Source: Clostridiaceae bacterium (GTDB taxonomy: Bacteria > Bacillota > Clostridia > Saccharofermentanales > UBA5734). Taken from it: 12,274 bases of DNA. The notes under the pieces were generated by a model that did no database searches, was not told the origin of the DNA, and saw only the letters and a list, made by a program, of their open reading frames with translations. Shown one piece after another: positions 1-7,064 of this stretch; within the stretch, counting starts at the first letter, position 1; the number at the start of each line of letters is the position of its first letter. Made by a program: the position numbers and the translations under genes. Location: contig JAAYPL010000001.1 of NCBI GenBank assembly GCA_012519875.1, forward strand, positions 1-12,274, given 5' to 3'.

Positions 1-1148
1 GAACGAGCACGGTCGCCGCCATTGCCGAATAAAACAACCAGGCGGCCGGTAGTGTATTCACGCAATGTATTGAGCAAATTTTCCAAGCTGGCGGCATTGT
101 GCGCATAATCGACAATAACCTGAAACGGACGACCGGTCGGAACAGGCTGAACACGGCCGGGAACAGATATCATGGAAAGACTGTTGCGCACAGCTTCCAG
201 CCCGACTCCTTCCAAGCCTGCGGCGGCAATGGCTGCCAAGGCATTATAGACGTTGAATAAACCCGGCATGCCGACAAAAACCTCACCCCTGTACCAGGGA
301 CTTTGCAAATTAAAAGATGTACCGATCCGATGATGACGTGTCGTTTTTTTGATGTCTTCCGCTCGTATGTCGGCTTGGCCGGTTAGACCATAAGTAAGGC
401 AGGAGCCGCCGACCGCCGCGCGAACCTGTGAAAAACAGTCGATATCACGATTGATAACGGCGTGTTGACATTGCGTGAACAAACGTAGTTTTGCCGCGAG
501 ATAGTCATCCATCGTCGCATGTTCCGTCGGCCCGATATGGTCGTGAAAAAGATTGGTAAAAATGCCGGAAGTAAAATGACAGCCGTAAACGCGCTCCAGC
601 ATCAGTCCCTGCGAAGAAACTTCCATAACACAATGCTTGAGCCCCCGGTCGCACATTTCATCAAGCAAAGCCTGCAGATCATAGGATTCCGGGGTTGTCC
701 GGGAAGCAAAAGTAATTTCGTCACCGATAATATTGGCTACTGTGCCGACGAGTCCGGTCCGGTGTTGAGCAGCATCGAAAATCGCCTTGGTCATGTATGT
801 TGCCGTGGTTTTGCCTTTGGTCCCCGTGATGCCGATCAAAGACAGGCGGCCCGAGGGATGATTAAAAAACAAGTCCGAGACATGGGCCAATCCTCGTCTT
901 GTATCGGCAATCCGAAACCACGGCACATTCAGATCACCCACCGGCTTTTGCACCAGGATAGCCGAGGCGTCCTGTTCCAATGCCTGATTGATATACCGAT
1001 GTCCATCCGTTACATAACCTTCGATACAAACAAACAGTGAACCGCGGCGAGCTTTGCGCGAGTCATAAACAATGGAATTGATTTCGACAGACGGGTCACC
1101 GTGTGCCTCCAGTATTTCCAACCCTTTTAGTAATTCCTGCACCTGCAT
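1..1148 (-). CDS. murE: MurE, UDP-MurNAc-tripeptide synthetase (partial, C-terminus off window)
   Basis: This Mur ligase adds the third amino acid (meso-diaminopimelate or L-lysine) to UDP-MurNAc-L-Ala-D-Glu in the cytoplasm, using ATP. The frame is open from an ATG at 1148 to the left edge, giving 382 codons of a family usually near 490 residues. The N-terminal substrate domain has VYDSRK at 27-32 and TDGH at 47-50. The ATP loop is GTKGKTT at 109-115, followed by TTPES at 151-155, MEVSSQ at 175-180, DHIGPTEH at 203-210 and VPGRVQP with VDYAHN at 329-351. These match clostridial MurE proteins as I recall them. The start is supported by a GGGGAG Shine-Dalgarno about 10 nt upstream. The gene lies 38 nt after the class B PBP, as in other dcw clusters, and is probably cotranscribed with it. 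The C-terminal domain, including the DNPR-type motif that reports DAP specificity, is outside the window, so the amino acid added cannot be decided. Confidence 0.95.
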   Translation of the reverse strand, partial: MQVQELLKGLEILEAHGDPSVEINSIVYDSRKARRGSLFVCIEGYVTDGHRYINQALEQDASAILVQKPVGDLNVPWFRIADTRRGLAHVSDLFFNHPSGRLSLIGITGTKGKTTATYMTKAIFDAAQHRTGLVGTVANIIGDEITFASRTTPESYDLQALLDEMCDRGLKHCVMEVSSQGLMLERVYGCHFTSGIFTNLFHDHIGPTEHATMDDYLAAKLRLFTQCQHAVINRDIDCFSQVRAAVGGSCLTYGLTGQADIRAEDIKKTTRHHRIGTSFNLQSPWYRGEVFVGMPGLFNVYNALAAIAAAGLEGVGLEAVRNSLSMISVPGRVQPVPTGRPFQVIVDYAHNAASLENLLNTLREYTTGRLVVLFGNGGDRAR

Positions 1149-1186
1149 TGATCAAACGCTCCCCGATTGAACGATGTTCGCCCGCC

Positions 1187-3616
1187 CTAGTTTGCCGCAT
1201 CCGGTTGAGCAACAATTTCCTCAAAGGTTTCAAACCGGATGGTCACTGTACTGCCCCGCTTCAGTCGGAGCGGACCGATCGGCTCCTCAGGGTCGACGTG
1301 CAGCTCATCTTTGATAATCGGCTGCCGACTATAGGTAGGAGCCGGATCCTGACCGGCGGCAATACCCAAACTGTCGCCATTAATCAGAATGTTCAGACCG
1401 CTCTCAGCAGCCGATCTCATACATTCGTTAACATTTTTGCCTGTAAAGTCCGGAATGACAACCATTTTTTCTTCGGGTTCCGATTCCGGATAAAGAATGA
1501 TCAATCCGGATTTATGCAGTTGTGCATCTGCCGCCGGCCATTGATAACGAACCTTTGTATTATTGCCCATGGCCGAATCACCGGCTTCCACCCGGAACCC
1601 CAGCGACGTGAGCTGCTTCACGGCCGCACCGTACGTCATGCCGACAACCTCGGGAACATCATGCAATTGGGTCAGGCGCGAAACATCGCGATCACTGTAG
1701 ACTCTTGGCACAGCCATATATTCCAGGGTGCGGGAGATGGTCTCTCCGCAGGCCGTGGAAGCAATCCGGGAGGAAACATCCTTGTCGGAAGGTTTTTCCA
1801 AAACAACCAAGACAACTATTTCCGGACTGTCCGCCGGGGCAATGCCGGCAAAAGAAAGTGTGTGATACCCCTGTTCGTCAGTGGATGTGCTGGTCTTGCC
1901 GGCAACAGCATACCCTTCGACATAAGCCGGCGTTCCGGTTCCGTAAAGTACAACACCCTTGAGCAATTCCATGATCCTTGTCGAGGTTGTTTCCGAAATA
2001 GCCTTGCGGATGGTTTCCGGCTGGAATTCCTTAACAATGGATCCGTTATGATCCGTAACAGCTTTGGCCAGCATGGGCCTGACCAAGCGACCACCGTTAG
2101 CCAGAGCGCAGTAAGCCGTGGCAATCTGCAACGGGGTCGCCGTTGAAGATTCGCCGTACGACAAGGTAACCATATCCAGTTCCGTGGGCTTGGCATGCAG
2201 GATGCCGGCACTTTCAGCCGGCAGATCAATTCCGGTTGGAGCCGATAGACCGTAAGCCCGGATATAGTCATAAAACTTGGTGACCCCGACCCTTTGCGCA
2301 AGCTGCGCAAAAACCGGGTTGCATGAATTCCAGAAAGCCTGCTGCAAGCTCTCCAACCCATGCGATCGCTTGTACCAGCACTCGATCTTCCAGTCCAAAA
2401 CATATAACGGCGCATCATTCATGATCTCAGACTCGCTGGTCAACGCTTCTTCCAATGCAATCGATGCCGTAATCGCCTTCATGGTTGAACCGGGCTCATA
2501 AGTATTGGAAATGGCTTTGTTGCGCCAGACCTCCGAGGACAGAAAGTCAATTTTGTTATCTTCCATGCTTTCCCATTCATCCACCGAAACAAAATCCGGC
2601 CGAGCCGCCGGTTCGGCACTGGAAAAATATGGGTAGGAAGCCATGGCCAGGACAGCGCCCGTATGCGGGTTCATGACCACAATGGAACCGCCATGGGTTA
2701 CATCGTAAAGCTTGACCGCCTTGGCCAGAATCTCCTGGGCAATTTTTTGAATATTAACATCGAGATGCAGAATGATGTTTTGGCCATCTTTGGCACGCAG
2801 ACTGGTGGGTACGGAGAAAGGCAGCTCTCCCCTGCCGAGATAATTGTCCGTCTCGACATATGTGTAGCCGGGTTCGCCGGTCAACAGCGTGTTATACTGA
2901 AGCTCGACGCCAAGTTGGCCGACAAGATTACCGTTGTCGTAATTCGTATAACCGATCACCTGGCTGGCCAAACTGCCATTGGTGTAATAACGTTGCGGTT
3001 CCGCATCGATCCGGATTCCACCGATGTCGGCGTTCCTTTTATAGGTCAGCAGCGCCTCGGCTTCGGCCCGGGGGACATCCTTTTTTAATTGGATATAAGT
3101 GCTGTCGGTCTTTTCCAGTTCGACCAATATGTCATGGCTTTCCATGTTGAGGCAAGCCGCTATATTATCCGCGATTTCCTGGCGAGAAATATTCTTGGTA
3201 ATTGAATAAACATCCTTGGGCGTTACACCGATCCGATATACATAAGTTGTTCCGGCAAGCTCCAGGCCATTGCGATCAAGAATGCGGCCACGTTTGGGGT
3301 TTTCATCAACTTTTTTGTAGTGCTGTCCGGCGGCGGTTTCGGCAAAAGTTGCATGCTCGACAATTTGAATATTATACAGTCGGTAAATCAGCAGACCGGC
3401 AAAAAGAATCACTAGAATGAATAAAGCAGCAAATCCTAACCGTCGGCTGCGCCCCGGCCGACTCACGTTGCTGCGTGGCCCTTTGACTTGGACTTGGCGA
3501 ACGACTTGTTTTGACCGATCCGCTGATGTTCTTTTGGCGCGCCGGCGCTGCTGGCGCTGCTTTTCGCGCAGAAACCTCCGATCAGCTTCAAGATTGCGTC
3601 CGTTCTTCCGGTTCAA
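1187..3616 (-). CDS. pbpB: Class B penicillin-binding protein with PASTA domains (PBP2B/SpoVD type)
   Basis: This 809-residue septal peptidoglycan transpeptidase cross-links peptide stems outside the membrane. The order is a basic cytoplasmic tail (1-59), one membrane segment (about 60-80), the dimerisation/pedestal domain (RGRILDRNG at 109-117) and the transpeptidase domain. The latter has STMK at 377-380 (nucleophile Ser377) and SCN at 431-433. The third motif reads KTS at 574-576, where KTG or KSG is usual. Two PASTA-like repeats follow at about 652-711 and 718-797, the second with a long insertion. The only sensible start is TTG at 3616, 1 nt after the ftsL stop; a strong AAGGGAAGG Shine-Dalgarno lies 9 nt upstream and the next in-frame Met is far inside. 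Position between ftsL and murE fits a division PBP. It could serve as the vegetative PBP2B or the sporulation SpoVD; only one such gene is present here, so I cannot separate them. Confidence 0.95.
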   Translation of the reverse strand: MNRKNGRNLEADRRFLREKQRQQRRRAKRTSADRSKQVVRQVQVKGPRSNVSRPGRSRRLGFAALFILVILFAGLLIYRLYNIQIVEHATFAETAAGQHYKKVDENPKRGRILDRNGLELAGTTYVYRIGVTPKDVYSITKNISRQEIADNIAACLNMESHDILVELEKTDSTYIQLKKDVPRAEAEALLTYKRNADIGGIRIDAEPQRYYTNGSLASQVIGYTNYDNGNLVGQLGVELQYNTLLTGEPGYTYVETDNYLGRGELPFSVPTSLRAKDGQNIILHLDVNIQKIAQEILAKAVKLYDVTHGGSIVVMNPHTGAVLAMASYPYFSSAEPAARPDFVSVDEWESMEDNKIDFLSSEVWRNKAISNTYEPGSTMKAITASIALEEALTSESEIMNDAPLYVLDWKIECWYKRSHGLESLQQAFWNSCNPVFAQLAQRVGVTKFYDYIRAYGLSAPTGIDLPAESAGILHAKPTELDMVTLSYGESSTATPLQIATAYCALANGGRLVRPMLAKAVTDHNGSIVKEFQPETIRKAISETTSTRIMELLKGVVLYGTGTPAYVEGYAVAGKTSTSTDEQGYHTLSFAGIAPADSPEIVVLVVLEKPSDKDVSSRIASTACGETISRTLEYMAVPRVYSDRDVSRLTQLHDVPEVVGMTYGAAVKQLTSLGFRVEAGDSAMGNNTKVRYQWPAADAQLHKSGLIILYPESEPEEKMVVIPDFTGKNVNECMRSAAESGLNILINGDSLGIAAGQDPAPTYSRQPIIKDELHVDPEEPIGPLRLKRGSTVTIRFETFEEIVAQPDAAN

Positions 3617-3617
3617 A

Positions 3618-4214
3618 TCAATTGACCTTCCCTTGTTGATTCAAACTCTTGAAATAACCTTCCACGGTACGATAAACACTGGCCAGAAAGGTCTCATTCT
3701 CAGTGGAGCCTGCTGAAGGCTGGGCAAAAATAATCCGATCTGATTGCGGAATGACGACCTGAACCAGCTGACTCCCGGCCGGATCCTGCAGACCCAGCTT
3801 ATCCATGGCTTGTTGCCGGATCAAGTCAAGGTTTGTTTTTTGAGCCAGTTCCTCGCTGATTTGGCTGCGTTCCTGATCCAAACGGGAAATTTGGCGTTCA
3901 ATGGCCAGATTGCTGAAATTCATTTCCAGAATGGTGGCTTGACGATACATAACAAAAGCAAATACACCGGCGATCACAAATATGGTCAGAATGGCTCCCA
4001 GCAACATGCGCAGACGCTGAAAGGCCAATTGCTGTCGAATAGCTTTGACCTGAGTCTGTTGAACAGCCCCACGCCCCGGAGTTGCTGAAACAGAAACCCG
4101 TTTGGGCTTGATCACCGTTTTTTTTCTCTTGACCGGTCCCACTGTACGCCGGACATCGGAGGTTTTGATGGCCGGGCTGATTTTCAGGGCCAGATTGCCG
4201 GATACTTTTGTCAT
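3618..4214 (-). CDS. ftsL: FtsL-like septum formation protein
   Basis: This 198-residue bitopic membrane protein has the FtsL layout. It has a long basic cytoplasmic tail rich in Lys and Arg (1-69), one hydrophobic membrane segment (about 70-90) and an extracytoplasmic coiled-coil-like stretch (about 94-130). The coil is followed by the family-typical AMDKLGLQDP at 136-145 and VQVV at 151-154. FtsL forms a complex with DivIC/FtsB and the septal PBP and helps activate septal synthesis. Sequence conservation in this family is weak, so the call rests on topology, the post-coil motif and the slot between rsmH and the PBP. The cytoplasmic tail makes it longer than many FtsL proteins (about 100-120 residues). 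The ATG at 4214 has a very strong AAGGGGGG site (4222-4229) with 7 nt spacing. It ends 1 nt before the next start. Confidence 0.85.
   Translation of the reverse strand: MTKVSGNLALKISPAIKTSDVRRTVGPVKRKKTVIKPKRVSVSATPGRGAVQQTQVKAIRQQLAFQRLRMLLGAILTIFVIAGVFAFVMYRQATILEMNFSNLAIERQISRLDQERSQISEELAQKTNLDLIRQQAMDKLGLQDPAGSQLVQVVIPQSDRIIFAQPSAGSTENETFLASVYRTVEGYFKSLNQQGKVN
3626..3634 (-). promoter_or_regulatory. Shine-Dalgarno site fixing the TTG start of the class B PBP
   Basis: On the minus strand this reads AAGGGAAGG and ends 9 nt before the TTG at 3616. It lies within the last codons of ftsL, so translation of the two genes is probably coupled. It is the main reason to accept a TTG start for the PBP gene. 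Confidence 0.8.
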
Positions 4215-4240
4215 CGTGGATCCCCCCTTGCCTATATCGA

Positions 4241-5206
4241 TCAGGCTGTCTGCCTGTTTTTTTCAAAGCAACGCAGCTTGGCGCTTCGGGAACGAGGATT
4301 CTCCTGACGTTCCTTCTCATCTGCGATGATGGCTTTCCTGGTTATGACCCGCCCCTGTGCGACCTGGCCACAGACACAAACCGGGAAATCCCGTGGACAG
4401 GTGCAGGGTTTTTCCAGTTTACGGAAAGCCTCCTTGACCAACCGGTCCTCAAGGGAATGAAAGGTAATCATGCACAGCCGGCCTCCGGGGCGAAGCCATC
4501 GAGGCGCGACCGCCAGCAACTGTTCGATGGCGTCAAGCTCTTGATTAACCTCAATGCGGATCGCCTGAAAAACCCTTCTGGCCGGATGTTGCGCCTCTTG
4601 GCGACTGCCGGCGGGCATCGCCTGCCGGACAACTTCTGCCAAATCGGTTGTCGTGACAAAAGGGGTGTCCGCGCGCCGGTTCACAATTGCCCGGGCGATT
4701 TTCCCGGCGTGCCGTTCCTCTCCGTATTGACGAAAAATCCGGGTCAATTCCTTTTCGCTGTATGTGTTCACCACATCCGCCGCAGTCTGACCGCTGTCAC
4801 GGTCCATTCGCATATCCAAAGGGCCTTCCTGCCGATAACCAAAACCTCGGCCGGCCTGATCAAACTGCCAGGACGAAACTCCAAAATCAGCCAGTATTCC
4901 ATCCGCCCCATCGAGCCCCAGCTGAGCCATGATCTGGGAAAGATCGGCAAAATTGCCATGTACAACCTGCCAGGCGGCTTGACTGTCAACGGATGCCAAT
5001 CGGCTGCTGCCGGCACGCATAGCATCCTCATCCCGGTCGATCGCAATCAGACGACCACGGCTGTTTAAACGTGAAAGCAACCCGGCGGCATGTCCGCCAC
5101 CACCCAATGTACAGTCAACATAAAGACCGTCCGCAAAGACGTTCATCAAATCCAGAACCGGCTGCATGAGCACCGGTTGATGTGAGAAGCTAAATTCCCT
5201 TAACAT
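4241..5206 (-). CDS. rsmH: RsmH, 16S rRNA (cytosine-1402-N4)-methyltransferase
   Basis: RsmH (MraW) methylates N4 of C1402 in 16S rRNA using S-adenosylmethionine. The 321-residue product has the usual length. It shows FSHQPVL at 6-12, the SAM-binding TLGGGGH at 33-39, IDRDEDAM at 56-63, ADFGVSS at 106-112 (the more usual form is LDLGVSS) and GPLDMRMD at 128-135. Further on are HPARRVFQAIRIEVNQEL at 207-224, TFHSLEDR at 248-255 and a Cys-rich CTC...CVC block at 268-279 common in Firmicutes. The frame is open upstream to 5518, but that extension is only the shadow of mraZ. The ATG at 5206 puts the conserved N-terminal motif at the family's normal position, so I start there. The start lies inside mraZ (17-nt overlap) and no strong Shine-Dalgarno is seen close by, so translational coupling to mraZ is likely. 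Confidence 0.96.
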   Translation of the reverse strand: MLREFSFSHQPVLMQPVLDLMNVFADGLYVDCTLGGGGHAAGLLSRLNSRGRLIAIDRDEDAMRAGSSRLASVDSQAAWQVVHGNFADLSQIMAQLGLDGADGILADFGVSSWQFDQAGRGFGYRQEGPLDMRMDRDSGQTAADVVNTYSEKELTRIFRQYGEERHAGKIARAIVNRRADTPFVTTTDLAEVVRQAMPAGSRQEAQHPARRVFQAIRIEVNQELDAIEQLLAVAPRWLRPGGRLCMITFHSLEDRLVKEAFRKLEKPCTCPRDFPVCVCGQVAQGRVITRKAIIADEKERQENPRSRSAKLRCFEKNRQTA

Positions 5207-5624
5207 CAAACCGTGACAGGTCAACCTCAGACAAGGATCCCTGCTCCTCCTTTTGTTGCTGATAGAAGGCCTTTGAGCAGATTTCGAGTTTATCGAACAT
5301 GTCGATAAAGCAAATCTCCTCGCCGGGCTTAACCTGAATATGGGACCAGAGTTCATCGCTAATGGAAATCCTGCCCTGGCTATCCAGTTCACAGACCATG
5401 GCCTCCCCGAGGACGGCTCGTTTAAAGCGACGAACCGCCGGATCTGTACCCGACAGCTGGTTGATCTGGTCACGTATGCTGCGAAAATTCTCCGGCGTAT
5501 AGGCCGAAAGATAGCCATCGTCCAAACTAAGCGTAACGATCAACGAGCCCCCAATACTTTCTCGCAAGCGGGCAGGAACAAAGACGCGGCCTTTGGCATC
5601 GATAATATGTGTAAATCTGGCCAT
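5190..5624 (-). CDS. mraZ: MraZ, transcriptional regulator of the dcw cluster
   Basis: MraZ is a ring-forming DNA-binding protein with two SpoVT/AbrB-like swapped-hairpin repeats; it controls its own operon. The 144-residue product carries both family signatures: DAKGR at 9-13 and DSQGR at 81-85, each followed by a hydrophobic strand. The two copies are about 72 residues apart, as expected for the internal duplication. The ATG at 5624 has a purine-rich site (AAGGGTGGG at 5631-5639, 6 nt away). It is the first gene of its operon. Four GTGG-like 10-mers at 5692-5742 upstream are probable binding sites for this protein, suggesting autoregulation. The C-terminal tail after about residue 118 is rich in Gln and Glu. 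The 3' end overlaps rsmH. Confidence 0.96.
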   Translation of the reverse strand: MARFTHIIDAKGRVFVPARLRESIGGSLIVTLSLDDGYLSAYTPENFRSIRDQINQLSGTDPAVRRFKRAVLGEAMVCELDSQGRISISDELWSHIQVKPGEEICFIDMFDKLEICSKAFYQQQKEEQGSLSEVDLSRFDVKGI

Positions 5625-5691
5625 GTTGATCCCACCCTTCCTCGTTGATTAACGGTCTGGTTTTGAATGTGGCGTACGGTAACAAGGTAAA

Positions 5692-5742
5692 ATTTCACCA
5701 CAATTAACCACATTAATGTATAATTGCTCTACATTTCACCAC
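5692..5742 (-). promoter_or_regulatory. Probable MraZ operator: four GTGG-type 10-mers
   Basis: On the minus strand there are two tandem pairs of 10-mers: GTGGTGAAAT (5742-5733) followed directly by GTAGAGCAAT (5732-5723), then an 11-nt gap, then GTGGTTAATT (5711-5702) followed directly by GTGGTGAAAT (5701-5692). The first and last are identical. MraZ proteins are known to bind direct repeats of short GTGG/TGGG-like sites with about one helical turn between them, upstream of mraZ. Spacings of 10, 21 and 10 keep all boxes near one helix face. They lie just downstream of the predicted start of transcription, so bound MraZ should repress. Assignment to MraZ is inference from position and pattern. 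Confidence 0.75.
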
Positions 5743-5751
5743 TTACGTGCT

Positions 5752-5780
5752 ATTCTACACGTACTTTCCGAGAAATTCAA
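5752..5780 (-). promoter_or_regulatory. Predicted sigma-A type promoter of the mraZ operon
   Basis: The -35 element is TTGAAT (5780-5775) and the -10 is TAGAAT (5757-5752), with exactly 17 nt between them. They match the consensus hexamers at four and five of six positions. Transcription would begin near 5745, giving a leader of about 120 nt. It lies after the rodA terminator and before mraZ, as expected for an independent dcw promoter. No better pair was found in the region by eye. Confidence 0.65.
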
Positions 5781-5872
5781 CCGTTAATTGCCTGTTGGCA
5801 GGTTGTAATTAAAATGAAATATTCAACATCTCTACACCTTGTGTTATCGGGAATTTGAAACACAATATGTTG

Positions 5873-5902
5873 AAAAATAAAAAAACTGCCTGTCATGGCA
5901 GT
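5873..5902 (-). terminator. Rho-independent terminator after rodA
   Basis: On the minus strand the stem ACTGCC (5902-5897) pairs perfectly with GGCAGT (5890-5885) across a 6-nt loop, and is followed by a long T-rich tract (5885-5873). It sits about 25 nt after the rodA stop codon and separates the truB-to-rodA operon from the mraZ promoter. The short, perfect 6-bp stem with an unusually long U-tract fits an intrinsic terminator well. Confidence 0.88.
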
Positions 5903-5927
5903 CGAGGAATAATTGCGTCCGTAGAAT

Positions 5928-7055
5928 TTATTTATTCAAATTTCGTTCCATCGAGATACATAACATCACGCCGAGGGCCAGAAAATTAACAATCATAGCT
6001 GTCCCGCCCAGACTGACAAAGGGCAGCGGAATGCCGGTAATCGGCAACAAGCCGACACACATGCCCAGATTTTCGATAAAGTGGAAAGCCAGTGAGGCGG
6101 TAATACCAACCATCATATAGGACAGTGCCGGCCTTTGGGTCTGAATTTTCGAAGCGACATACAGGCTCCGGGCCAAAAAGAAGAATATTAAAATGAGCAA
6201 TGCCGTGGTTCCGATGAATCCCATATGTTCGGAGACCGCCGTATAAATAAAGTCGGACTCCTTAACCGGAACATGGACTAAATTGCCCTGCAGGTTGCCG
6301 GTCAACCCTCCGGAAGCAATCGCCCGTTTGGATTGGATCAGATTATAGGACGCCGCAGGGTCATGCCCGGGATACAAAAAGGTGATGATGCGGCTTTTCT
6401 GGAAATCTTTGAGGAGAAACAACCAGGCCAGAACACCGGTCAAAACCAGACCGGAAGCGCCTAAAAGAATAAAGCGCCAGCGCAGGCCCCAAACAAAAAT
6501 CATACAAATCAACATGAAGAGGATAACCAACGCTGTGCCCAAATCGGGTTGCTTCCGAATGAGAAGAAGCGGAACACCGTATAAAGCCAGCAGCCCCACG
6601 CCGCCCTGCCATTTTTTGAGGCGGCCGTTGGTCATACCCTCAAAGATCTGCGCCGATGTCATGGCCAGGCCGATTTTCGCAAGTTCCGACGGTTGAAAGG
6701 TACCAATCAAAGGTAATTCAATCCAGCTGTCGGCACCCCACCTATCGATCATGGAAAAATTATCAACCAGCACCCAGACCAACATCAGCAGACTTGTGCC
6801 ATAAATGATCCAGGCGATCAGGTTTAGCGTCGGCACTTCGACAAAACTGAGCGTCAAGGCGATCAACAGCCCGATCAGGACCGCCCCGGCCTGCTTATAG
6901 AAAATCATCGGATAAGCATCAAAGCCGGATGACAGAACCCGGTTGAGCACAAACAAGCCGATCATGGAAATCAGCACGACCGGAACCAGCAACCAATAAT
7001 CCATGGCGGCAAAATAGGTGACTCTTTTTAGACGTTCAATACCGGGCTTTGCCAT
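5928..7055 (-). CDS. rodA: RodA/FtsW-family (SEDS) peptidoglycan glycosyltransferase, RodA-like
   Basis: SEDS proteins polymerise lipid II into glycan strands and work with a class B PBP. The 375-residue product is highly hydrophobic with about ten membrane segments, the family's usual size. It shows GTFQPSELAK at 118-127, KQPDLGTA at 168-175 (the Asp is a conserved SEDS residue), QSKRAIASGGL at 241-251, ESDFIYTAVSEHMGF at 266-280 and PLPFVSLGGTAM at 343-354. The overall form is closer to RodA than FtsW, and the gene lies outside the dcw operon, so elongation is the likelier role; an FtsW role cannot be excluded from sequence. The glycine-lysine usually found after the SGGL motif is absent (GLTGNLQG). 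It starts 9 nt after lgt; the ribosome binding site is weak, and ATG 7055 is the first in-frame start after a stop. Confidence 0.93.
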   Translation of the reverse strand: MAKPGIERLKRVTYFAAMDYWLLVPVVLISMIGLFVLNRVLSSGFDAYPMIFYKQAGAVLIGLLIALTLSFVEVPTLNLIAWIIYGTSLLMLVWVLVDNFSMIDRWGADSWIELPLIGTFQPSELAKIGLAMTSAQIFEGMTNGRLKKWQGGVGLLALYGVPLLLIRKQPDLGTALVILFMLICMIFVWGLRWRFILLGASGLVLTGVLAWLFLLKDFQKSRIITFLYPGHDPAASYNLIQSKRAIASGGLTGNLQGNLVHVPVKESDFIYTAVSEHMGFIGTTALLILIFFFLARSLYVASKIQTQRPALSYMMVGITASLAFHFIENLGMCVGLLPITGIPLPFVSLGGTAMIVNFLALGVMLCISMERNLNK

Positions 7056-7064
7056 CGGACATCA

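Larger units (their letters stand above)
5625..5927 (-). other. Intergenic region between rodA and mraZ: leader and control region
   Basis: This is the only gene-free stretch of about 300 bases in the window. It is AT-rich compared with its neighbours. Read on the minus strand it holds, in order, the rodA terminator (5873-5902), the predicted mraZ promoter (5752-5780), a dyad around the -10 (5744-5763), the MraZ-like boxes (5692-5742), about 50 nt of leader and the mraZ ribosome binding site (5631-5639). I see no convincing small ORF, tRNA or known riboswitch in it. Weak short hairpins such as CCTG-CCAA-CAGG near 5790-5801 were noted but not assigned. Confidence 0.8.

Noticed and set aside
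1103..2146. Long plus-strand ORF (347 codons) antisense to the class B PBP
   Set aside because: It lies wholly across the PBP and murE genes, shows no recognisable domain or sensible composition, and is explained by the codon bias of the minus-strand genes.
1816..2418. Second minus-strand ORF (200 codons) inside the PBP gene, considered as a frameshifted or overlapping gene
   Set aside because: The PBP frame is uninterrupted through this stretch with SCN and KTS motifs in place; the alternative frame shows no motif.
4208..5068. Plus-strand ORF of 286 codons antisense to rsmH
   Set aside because: rsmH on the other strand has every family motif; the plus-strand product is Pro/Ser/Arg-rich with no motif, so it is a shadow frame.
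5207..5518. N-terminal extension of rsmH reaching 5518
   Set aside because: The extra 104 residues are mraZ read in another frame. The RsmH motif FSHQPVL begins properly after the ATG at 5206.
5648..5788. 9-bp inverted repeat (ATTAACGGT at 5648-5656, ACCGTTAAT at 5780-5788) flanking the mraZ control region
   Set aside because: A pair of this length is not rare in 300 bp of AT-rich DNA, and the arms are 123 bp apart with no other support.
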